Source: Ophiodon elongatus
Taxonomy: Eukaryota > Chordata > Actinopteri > Perciformes > Hexagrammidae
NCBI GenBank assembly: GCA_016806645.1
Contig: JACSYO010000450.1
Coordinates: 62,001-126,000 of the forward strand
Reading direction: 5' to 3'
DNA length: 64,000 nt
Positions 51,501 through 62,937 of this stretch are shown in pieces. The notes under the pieces were generated by a model. That model worked only from the letters and a program-made list of their open reading frames with translations. It was not told the DNA's origin and did no database searches. Positions within the stretch are counted from its first letter, which is position 1. Every line of letters begins with the position of its first letter. The position numbers were made by a program, and so were the translations under genes.

Positions 51501-54500
51501 CACTATTTCTGCTTTGTACATGTTGGGGAAGTCACACAAACGTGGGAACATCAGACAACCTCGTGTCTGGGTTCATAATATTATATAATATTCTATAATA
51601 TTACATAATATTATAGAATATTAACACAGCTTCTCCAGGAGCTGCATCTGGATGAAGCCGCTTCCAGACGATCAACTTCTCCTCCATAGTTTCTGATTCA
51701 GCAACGGCATGACGTCAGTGGTGAGGGGCGGAGCTTCTCAACGCTGATTGGCTTTAAAGACACAGCGTCACGCCCGAGTTGAAAAATGCGCAAATGAGGC
51801 GAACATTTTCGTTATTCGCGTCTGTGCATTGACTTTGTTTGTAATCTACTCGCGCGAAAAATTCGCAACGCTTTTGGTGTGAGCGCAGCATTAAGCCAAT
51901 TAAGAGCTACTCAGGTGTGGACAGAGTGAGGCCCCGAGGAGGCAGAGTGAGGCCCCGAGGAGGCAGAGTGAGGCCCCGAGGAGGCAGAGTTAGGCAGAGT
52001 GAGACCCCGAGGAGGCAGAGTGAAGCCCCGAGGAGGCAGAGTGAAGCCCCGAGGAGGCAGAGTGAGACCCCGAGGAGGCAGAGCGAGGCCCCGAGGAGGC
52101 AGAGCGAGGCCCCGAGGAGGCAGAGCGAGACCCCGAGGAGGCAGAGTGAGACCCCGAGGAGGCAGAGCGAGACCCCGAGGAGGCAGACCGAGGCCCCGAG
52201 GAGGCAGAGTTAGGCAGAGTGAGACCCCGAGGAGGCAGAGCGAGGCCCCGAGGAGGCAGAGCGAGGCCCCGAGGAGGCAGAGCGAGGCCCCGAGGAGGCA
52301 GAGCGAGGCTTTTTTGTTGCTGAGCGCCTCAGCTAAGTTAAAAATTCAACTCAGAGACGAAATGTGTCTGTCTTGAGATTTTGGGGTAAGTTGTTTTCAT
52401 GGATTTAAACTGTACTGTTAACCGGTAGGTAGCGTACAGTTCATGGTTTGTGTTTAGCTCACGTTAAAACTTATTCACAGGTTTCCCTGCAACAATAAAA
52501 AAAAAAGATGCAGCAAATTAAAAAACCACACTGTCTGATTGGGCATAAGGAAATATGGAAGACATGCAGCGCCGGAAATATGGAAGACATGCAGTTATAT
52601 GGAAGACATGCAGCGCGGGGCGCTCCCGGGTCACGAGTGGACACCACTGATATCAGAACAAGGCTCCACTTTCACTCAGAGGAAACCAAACAGAACTTCT
52701 TCTGTTGGATTGATGAGTAAGATCTCAAAACAAGGAAACATTTAATTACACTTCGTAATAACCATTATTAATAAATGGGAAATTGCTAGTTAATAACTTT
52801 TTGTCAATTTATTTTTACTATTAAATGATAATTAATAATGTTTACAATTTTTTTGTAATGCTATAATTGAAGTTACTTTATCAGTGTATTGTTGCAGTCA
52901 TTGTAACGTGTATATATGTTATTAAATTATTTGTTAATGATTACCAAATGATTTGTAACCCTTTAAGAAATTGTTTGTGAAACATCAACAAACATTATGG
53001 ACCAGATCTTTGTTAATGGTTAATAATTGGTTTGTAAACCATCTACAAACAGTATGTTGATGGTTATTATAAAGTCGAAACAGATATTATATATATATTT
53101 TGTTAAATGGTTAATAAATACATTGAAAAGCAAATATTAAAGTCAATAACGACTTAATATAGTAAAGAAAATATTATTTGTGCAACAATAAACTGTTAAT
53201 AGTTTATCAATATAATAAAAATGATTGTTATCGTCTCCCGTCAGCTACGATACGATATATTATTCATGAACTAATTATTTCATATCACGCAAACTAATGA
53301 TTAAATAACAAATTATAACATTACTAATAATTATAAAGCATCCTTTCATTGTTCAACAGTTTGACAAACTATCAAGTTAACATTTATTAACGTGGTTATT
53401 ATAAAGAGTTACCAAACTTTATCCTGAGTTGGAGATTTGTGAAAGGAAACAAACGTCTGAGAGGCGAGAGAAGGACTTACCCATTGTTTGTCATTCTGGG
53501 ACCCAAACAATGACGTGGAGATGAGGGACAGGAGGGGACATGAGGGACAGGGGGGGACATGAGGGACAGGGGGGGACATGAGGGACAGGAGGGGACATGA
53601 GGGGCAGGGGGGGATATGAGGGACAGAGGGGGACATGAGGGACAGGGGGACATGAGGGACAGGGGGGATATGAGGGACAGAGGGGGACATGAGGGACAGG
53701 GGGGACATGAGGGGCAGGGGGACATGAGGGACAGGGGGGACATGAGGGGCAGGGGGGGATATGAGGGGCAGGGGGAATGAGGACATGAGGGCAGGGGGAC
53801 ATGAGGGGCAGGGGGGGATATGAGGGACAGGAGGGGACATGAGGGACACATGGACATGAGGGACAGGGGGGGACATGAGGGACAGGAGGGAGACACATGC
53901 ACATGAGGGACAGGGGGGGACATGAGGGACAGGGGGGGGACACATGGACATGAGGGACAGGGGGGGGACATGAGGGACAGGGGGGGACATGAGGGAAAAG
54001 GGGGGACACATGGACATGAGGGACAGGGGGGGGACATGAGGGACAGGGGGGACATGAAGGACAAGGGGGGGGACACATGGACATGAGGGACAGGGGGGAC
54101 ATGAAGGACAAGGGGGGGACACATGGACATGAGGGACAGGGGGGGACATGAGGGACAGGAGGGAGACGCATGCACATGAGGGACAGAGGGGACATGAGGG
54201 ACAGGGGGGGACACATGGACATGAGGGACGGGGGGGACATGAGGGACATGAGGGACAGGGGGGGACATGAGGGACAGGGGGGGATATGAGGGACAGGGGG
54301 GGCATGAGGGACATGGGAGGATATAAGGGACAGGGGGGGACATGATGGACAAGGGGGATATGAGGGACAGGGGGGGACATGAGGGACAGGGGGGACATGA
54401 GGGACAGGGGGGATATGAAGGACAAGGGGGGGGACACATGGACATGAGGGACAGGGGGGACATGAAGGACAAGGGGGGGACACATGGACATGAGGGACAG

Positions 54501-57500
54501 GGGGGGACATGAAGGACAGGTGGAGGACATGAGGGATAGGGGGGACACATGGACATGAGGGACAGGGGGGGACATGAGGGACAGGGGGGATATGAGGGAC
54601 AGGGGGGGACATGAGGGACAGGGGAGGACATGAGGGACAGGGGGTACATGAGGGACAGGGGGGGACACATGGACATGTGGGACATGATGGACAGGGAGGA
54701 CATGAGACAAGAAAAAGAGGGAAAACAGTCAGACAATCAGTTTTTTAAAACACATCAGTCACATTAAAAATAACATTTCCTCCATTTTAATTTTTTAAAT
54801 AAGAAGAATTTCCAATTCCGTCGGTTTTGACATTTTAATCAAAACGTTTCATCTCAAAAAGTCACGTTGTCCAAAACCAGACGCACATTCCATTCTGACA
54901 TTGTACGATTACAGGAGGAACGGGAAGAATGTTATTCAGTCTCCGTGAGTTCAAACGCGTCTCCTATTGTCGGCTGCAAAAAATCAAACACATAAAAATG
55001 AGCAGCGAGCAGACGAGCTGTAAAAGCCTTCCACCTTTTTGTAAACTCCTGAGAACATTTAATCATCAAGGTCGTTCGTGACGAGCTTTTTTTTTGGGGG
55101 GGGGGGGCTGAATGAAGTTCAGCCTGACGAACCGAACAAAGCATTCAGCGCGACGATGTCGAACGGAGGTTCGGAAACCCAGAGAGACTCGGTTCGTCCC
55201 TCTCAAGCGAACAGTTACGGAGTCGTCACTTAGTTTACGTCTCCATTCAAGAAGTCTCCGCTCACAACACGTGGTTCTCTACGGCCGCCATCTTGTCGGG
55301 TTCATGTTTCGGAGCTGGTCTCTAGACGTAGATTTGTGCGCGTAATGCGAAACTAAAGTTCACGAGCTGGAGTTCATCCCGGAGACTTTTAGCTGTGTCC
55401 CGTTAGCAACAAGACTTTCAGCTGTGTGCCGTTAGCAACCAGACTTTTAGCTGTGTCCCGTTAGCAACCAGACTTTTAGCTGTGTCCCGTTAGCAACCAG
55501 ACTTTTAGCTGTGTCCCGTTAGCAACCAGACTTTTAGCTGTGTCCCGTTAGCTACAAGACTTTTAGCTGTGTCCCGTTTTAAAAAAAAGATGCAGGAAGG
55601 TAATTTACAACAACTGCTTGAGTTTTTCCAAGAGTTTATGAGGGACACCTGAACGCCCCATGAAGTGATGCAATCGGGTTTAAGTGGAGAGCGAACAGTT
55701 CGCTCCCTTCTGCTCCATTGGGCTCTAAATCTTCTACAGCCTCCCAACTGGAGGCTTTCTTTTGTCAACAACGCGTTCCTTGTTGACAGAACTTACGTGG
55801 AAGTGAAAAAGTTGCGACACACGAGTTAAACGTTTTCGTGTGAAGACGTTTCTTCGTGTCCGTGAACGCGTGCCGAGGTCAGGACGACCCGCCTGCTGGT
55901 TCCGGGTCAGGTGCAACGGCAGCGGACAGTCCGTCCACGTTTTACTGCTTCACACATAAATGTTTGAGTGATTTGAAAGATAATAAAAATAGCTACACTT
56001 GAACTAATTGAAATATTCCTCCTAATGCACATTTATTTTTTTATTCTATTCATTCAGTTGTTTTATAGTTTCCAGGTGTAAGGCCTCCAGCTGGTCGGCG
56101 TCTGGCTGCTCGTGTGCATGAAGCTGGTTTACAGCGCGTCCTTCCACAGCAGGTGTTCAGCCAGTGGCTCGCTGGGAGGCAGCTGAAGGGCAACAGAGCA
56201 GCGAGCTTAGGTCTCTGTCAACGCCGTCTGCGGCCAAAGGGGTTTCGCTCTCAGCGAACGCCCCAAGGCCGCCCGGCTTCACGGCCGTCCATTCAGCAGC
56301 TCGAGTCGAGCGCTCGGCCGTTTCAAGTGAACACAAATGCTCCTGAACCGCCGGCTGCGTGGAGGGAAGCGGTGGCGTTTCAGTGGCTCATCTGACAGTC
56401 TGACTCCACCGGTTCGGCTCGAGGCCGAAATGAAAGAGGACCGAGGGGTATTTTTAGGAGCCGATACGCATTCAATCAGCGGGGCACGGGTCTCCGATGG
56501 GAAAACACACGCCGTCCTAAGTGATTTAGTCTGATGTTCAGCCAAGACTCATTCTTATCTACAAACAACTTTCTGCCAATGTTCTTGTTTCCAGTTTCTC
56601 CTCGTTTCAGATGATTTCCGTTTCATTTTCAGAGTTCTTGTGTGAAACTCGATCAGAGCTTCGGTCAGACCGCAATCACACTTCATTGCAACGGAATTGC
56701 CGCAATTAAAAGGGATTCAATCACAAAAGGTGAAGTAAATCCACGGGGAGAATTTTGAGTTTCGATCGTGGCGACATGAGAATTTACTCACTTGACCAGC
56801 TGAACAATCCTCAGCACCGAGTCGTTCCCTCAAAGCACCAATCAGAGAGGAGCAGACATCCTCCGGTAGTCACGGCTGAAGCTACTCATCGGCAATGGGC
56901 TGGCGTGTCACAAACCAGTTGACAGAACAAATGTTGCCATTGTGCGTTTCTGCAAACAACGGTTACGTTGAACGTTGACTTGTCTGAGCCAGAAGCAGCT
57001 GCTCACAGCAACGTCGTCCACAGATCACTGGGTTTAGGCCTCAACACGTTGCCGCCTGTGACGGATCGTTGATTGTTGATTCGTCATCGGAGGAAAAGCA
57101 CGGGCGTAAAGGAGGACATCCAAACACGTGCAGTTCGTTGAGGAGAAAGCCACTCGGTTAACGCTGTGGAGCGATCGGTTCGGTTCAGGAGGCGGAGCCA
57201 CTCGGTGAAGAAGAGAGAAAGATTGTGGTTTGGTGATTAAGTAACGTGACGATGGGGCAACCTGACGTGACGATGTTGACGACGCGACAACTTGACGACG
57301 TGACAACTTGACGTGACGACGTTGACGATGTTGACGACGTGACGTAAAACCTTAACTACCCTAAATAAACAACAGCCGCCCTTATCTGACTTTTTGACAT
57401 AACTTTACGTAACAACTTTAGTTAACAAGCACTAAGTGGTGACAGATTGTGGCTTGATGTTTAAATAGCAACGTGACAACGTAAACAACGCAACGTAGCA

Positions 57501-59890
57501 ACTTAGCTACCGTAAAGCCGCCCGTATCTGACTTTTTTTACATAATTTTACGGCAACAAGCGTTGAGTCAACGTTTACTTTTGGTGTCAGACTTTCTGCA
57601 GCGACGACTCACTGAGATCTGATTCTGAATATCAGACGGAGATGTTTTGATCTTTTTCCCACCTCGGGTTGAAACCTTCAGCTAAACGTCGAGCGTAAGA
57701 GGAGCGAGGTCACGTGACCGCGAGCGTACCTCCTGACCGGTGTCCAGCACGCAGAGTTTGGAGCACTGCTTCTTGGCGTCCATCAGCACGTTGAACATGG
57801 TGCAGACCGACAGCGCCACCCGGAAGTCCGTCGACCTACTCGCTTTCTGCATTTTGGAATCAAAGGCAGATTTTGTTCTGTGGGGCGAAAAACACAAAAT
57901 ACTTTGGTTTAAATGGTCGTTGTTTCTCAAAAGAATGGCTGAAATTGAAACTGCGACACATGAATGTTTTTGTTAAATTGCAAAACAAGTAATTTTACAT
58001 TTAATTTATAAGTATGTCGAAAATACAATTGTTAAGCTTGAGATGGACCTTCATGGAAAGCCGGTTAGTTCTCTGACCTCCAAGCTGTTCAGCTTAGAAA
58101 TGAACATTCTCATGTTTGTACTTTGCTGATGTCGTAAACTCCGTTGTGTGTATTTACTGGCTTGTGTTCTGCCGTCATAGTAAATAGAAAGAAAGGGATT
58201 CACGTTGGTAGATGTGTGGTACAGTAAGAGAGAGAAAGAGTGAGAAGGATCCGGAACAGATGTGAGCCCAGAGGCCCTGATCCAGCTGCGGCGACCTCTC
58301 AGTCTGACCTCTTGACACAGGCCTCCATCATGTCGCTGGCCATCAGCTTCAGTCTCTGCTCCAGATGTTTGGCGAATTCGGGCTCCGGCCAGTGGAGGTC
58401 CAGCACGAACATCTGCAGAGCGTCCAGCTTCCAGAACAAGTCCTCCGAGGTGGCCGAGCCGTTACTGCGGGGAGGGGGAGGAGGGGGGGAGGGGGTTACC
58501 GACGGCAACGCCACAGAGACCACGACGATTTCCACCAAACTCTTATTTTGGTAAGTTTGTGGGATGTGCAACAAAGTGTGAAGATCTCTATTATTTTGAA
58601 AGTGCAGTAGAGTGATGGAAGTTATGAAAAGCGCATCGTAAATTACTTCAAATGAAATGCTGATTTGTGTCTGAACTACTTTTCCTACCTTTCCCTAAGG
58701 CGATACATTTTAACGTGGTATATTTTCAGCTTTACTTCCTCTTTTCCCAGGAAAGTAAACATTTTTCTTCCGTCTGAAGACTTTTGATGATCTGCTGTTT
58801 GTGCAGAGTTTATATATATTTTAGTTCTTTACATCTTGGAGCTACATTTTGACGCATCAGCCTGTAAAGAGCTTTTCGTTAGCGTGCAATCTGGAGGCAG
58901 AGGCCCCGCCCCCCTAAAGGGAACGCAGTCCTTTTGATGTCATCAGTCGTACCTGTGCTTTCCCCGTCGCTCACCAAAAATATCTGCTTTGAAAAAGTAA
59001 AATCAACTTGCCAATAATTCATTAATGAATCCATCACAGACATTAATGTTTTGATTATTCAAGAACACTCCGACACCCGAGGCTTCACAAATCTTACTAC
59101 ATGTACAATTTATTAAGAAATTGCAGACCCAAATAATGAAGTCTTCATTTTCAATTTAAAAGGAATTCACCTCACTTTATCATTTTAAATCGTTTCATTC
59201 CACGTTCTTTAATGTTTTAGGATTCTCTGACACCGAGGGTCATAAACACAACGAGCTCATCAGCTGAACCTCAAACTGAGATGGATTATTAGATCAGAAG
59301 AGAGGAAGAAAATAAACCGAAGAACTACAAATTAAAAAGGCAAACTGTCTCGGATTTGTGCGCAAAAGGTGCACAACCCGGTTGGATCCTCGCTGGTATT
59401 CCGTACAGCCAGAGGCGACAGTGAACGCACCACGCCGAGCGCCTTCAGGACCCTCAACAGGTTTTGGGCGGTTCTGGTGCAGAGCTGAGAGACAGATGGA
59501 CGTCTCCCCGCCTTCTCCCTTAAGAACAGGTTACACAGCAACACATGGCAACGCCTCGTCGCCACCGACATCCAAGTGTACAGCGCCCCGGCTAGAATGA
59601 CAGCCACCGGGGTGGGTGGGTGGGTGGGGGGGGAGGGGGGAGGGTGTGGGGTTAAAACAAGCACCACTCGCTCCCTCACTTTTCTCACTCCGCCTTTAAA
59701 AGACTGTTACCTTAACAAGTGGCGCTCAGGAATAAACGCTCTGGGCTGAGTCCGCGGTGCAATTAGCCGCTCGCGGCTATCCCCCTCATGTCTAATTAGC
59801 GGTGCTCTTCTCCGAGCGCGCTCCGCCCCGCTCCCCGGGGACCGGGACGATCCCACTCGCCCGTCTGTGCTCGCTAATGAAGTGCCAGCT

Positions 59891-59922
<32 letters not shown>

Positions 59923-60708
59923 TCTCCCTCCCTCATTGGATCGAGGAGGGCCAAGTGAAGTGAGGCGGAGGAACAGCGCGGGCTGTGTTGTGTGAAAACG
60001 CCGGGGGAGTCGGGACGAGGAGCCTTTTTAAGAAACTCCACCGGGCCGAGCGTCGGTGGCCCAAACAAACATGGCCGCCGGCTCTCAGCTCTGCTGCAGA
60101 CCGGCGTTCCTCAATTGTTATTTTATTTCCAATTCAGACTATTTCCTCGATGGTTTCGGGTTCAAACAACTGGTGGGCAACCAACGGCACACGAGCGATA
60201 AGTGGGCAACCAACGGCACACGAGCAATAAGTGGGCAACCAACGGCACACGAGCAATAAGCGGGCAACTAACGGCACACGAGCAATAAGCGGGCAACCAA
60301 CGGCACCACGAGCAATAAGCGGGCAAGACACCGGCACACAAGCAATAAGTGGGCAACCAACGGCACACAAGCGATAAGTGGGCAACCAACGGCACACGAG
60401 CGATAAGTGGGCAACCAACGGCACACGAGCAATAAGCGGGCAACCAACGGCACCACGAGCAATAAGTGGGCAACCAACGGCACACGAGCAATAAGCGGGC
60501 AAGACACCGGCTTTCTTGCACATGTTGAAGTGGCCTCTCGTGGCCGGTGATTTCCGGTAGTTTGATAGAAGAAGCCCCGCCCTACTCCGCCTCTGATTGG
60601 CTGGAACTCGTTGCTTTCCGAGCAGTTTATTGGTGGAAATTTTGTTTGGTTAATGACTTCAATTCAGATGAGGATGTACATGCTCTTAATTACATTTACA
60701 ATGGGAGA

Positions 60709-60747
<39 letters not shown>

Positions 60748-62558
60748 AAATGTTGCTATGCCTATATGGACGGGAAGAAAATTGGAGATTAAAACGAGAA
60801 CGTCTTAAAGTGGCACTTCATGTCAAAAAGCTGCACGCTCGTGATTCAGTCGAGAAAATGTCTGAAAATTCTGTCAAATGTCCATCAAACGTCTCGTTTT
60901 GCCATTTTGTTATAAAACATAGAAAAGCAGCAAAAGATTTATTAAGATTCAACAAATTTTTGCTCAGTAACTGACTTTGTTTGGTATTAACTAATAGATT
61001 TCTACGTGTTTCCTGTTGTCTTAAAGCTCGTCGTGACACTTCTGACCTTTAAAGGAACGGAAAGAGAGTCTGAATTAGAGGAAGCTAATAGTTTATTAGC
61101 CGTGTGTCTTTGGGTTCTTAAAATCAGTCCTTTATATGATATTGATAATAAACAGAAGGACAATGTTTGTGTGTGAGCCATGAAGATCCCTCAAAGTTAC
61201 ATTTTAATGAAAGAATTAGGATTTTTTGTTTTTTTTTCAACACCACAAAACATTTGATGTTCACTTAACAAATGTGAAGATTAATTTCTTCTGGAAATAT
61301 TTCATCCCTTTTAGATTGTGGAGATTTTTTTTAAATCTTTCTTTTGTATTTTTTTTTTTTTTTATCTATTTATCTGTAATTTGTACAAGAAAACGTTTAA
61401 AGTTGAATCATTGTGATTTTACACTTTCAATAAACTCATAAAAATGACACTTGGATAATAATGTAAAACTGAATTCATGGATCTTATTTGAAATCAGTTG
61501 TTATTCAGCAATCTGCATCTTCCTTAAAATCAACACAATAACACACGGGGGGGGGGTCAGGGGAGGGGGGAGGGCAGGGAGGGGGGTCAGGGGTCACGAA
61601 ACAGTGCTCACATCCTTTGGTTTGCTTTGAATCAACTTCTCTCCACTTACAAGATGTCAGGTAGATTCATCCCTTGCAAGCTGCAACAGAAAATGGAGGC
61701 GTCGTGTTATTGTCACACCGACGTGCCACAGAATCCCCCCCGACGAGGAGACGAGGAGACGAGGAGACAAGGAGATGAGGCAACGAGGAAACGAGGAGAC
61801 GAGGAGACGCTCGCATGCAGAGGCGACAAAAGAGCCACAGAAACACGTTGAACACAGCGAGGCCGCACGGTGAGACGAGAGCGGGGCTTCATGCCGGGGG
61901 AGGGGGAGGGGGGGGGGGGCGGGGGGGGCGGGGGGGGCTCGATGTAATAGTTAATTTTTTTTATTTTCAGCAAACTCTTTGACAAACATGCAGACAGACT
62001 GCTGAGCATCGGGGGCGGACAGAGGGACAGCAACCCCGACTAGAGGTCTTCACACACACCTGAACACAAGACCACACTTTCTGCTGCGCTTTAGTTCAGA
62101 TAAAAAAACACCATTTACACGTCTGAGGATTTTACAAAAGGAGAACAATTTGTTTTTAAGTGCTTTAGAAACCTTCATCTGGGTAAATATTGTGCAGCCA
62201 AATCAAAAATGTTTACAGGATATTCAGAGACAATGAAGCAGTCCATGAATATGAGATATGAGTTAAGAGGTAGACGCGCCCCCTCGCGCGCCGCAGACCA
62301 AGCTAGCTCGAGCTAGCCGCTGCGGGTCAGCGCTCAAACTATGGAGCCCATTTACTTTTGTTTCATTTCCACTTCACGGCAGAATAACTGTTATAATACG
62401 TTACGTTAGAATCCCGTAAACATATTAGCATGTTTAGCTTCAGCACGATCCATTTATGAAGCATAATAACTCTGAATAAGGTCAAAATGAAGGTACATAC
62501 TGTAAATATGTATATAAACATACATAAATATATATATATACACATATGTATATATATG

Positions 62559-62600
<42 letters not shown>

Positions 62601-62904
62601 CATACATATATATAAATATATAAATACATACAGATATATATGCATAAATATATATATATATATATATACATACATATATATAAATACATATATATACATA
62701 TAAATATATATATATGTAAATATATATATATACATACATATAAATATATATACATAAATATATACATATATATATATATACACAACTATATATATATACA
62801 TAAATATAGACACATATATATACACGCATATATATATATAGACACATATATATAAATATACATATATAAATAAATATATATATATATATTTATATATATA
62901 TTGT

Positions 62905-62937
<33 letters not shown>

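Larger units (their letters stand above)
54780..57729 (-). other. cadps2: cadps2 intron
   Basis: Contains the 29-bp tandem repeat at 55385-55578 and the TGACG-rich cluster at 57235-57345. No exon is seen. Confidence 0.45.

Noticed and set aside
51917..52376. Arg/Pro/Gly heptapeptide repeat frames, suggesting an RGG-like protein
   Set aside because: Pure 21-bp minisatellite inside a cadps2 intron, on the opposite strand.
53409..54710. Three overlapping minus-strand frames of 373-433 codons rich in Pro, Ser, Met, Val, Cys
   Set aside because: Compositional frames of a minisatellite. Only a possible 15-nt microexon at the edge is credible.
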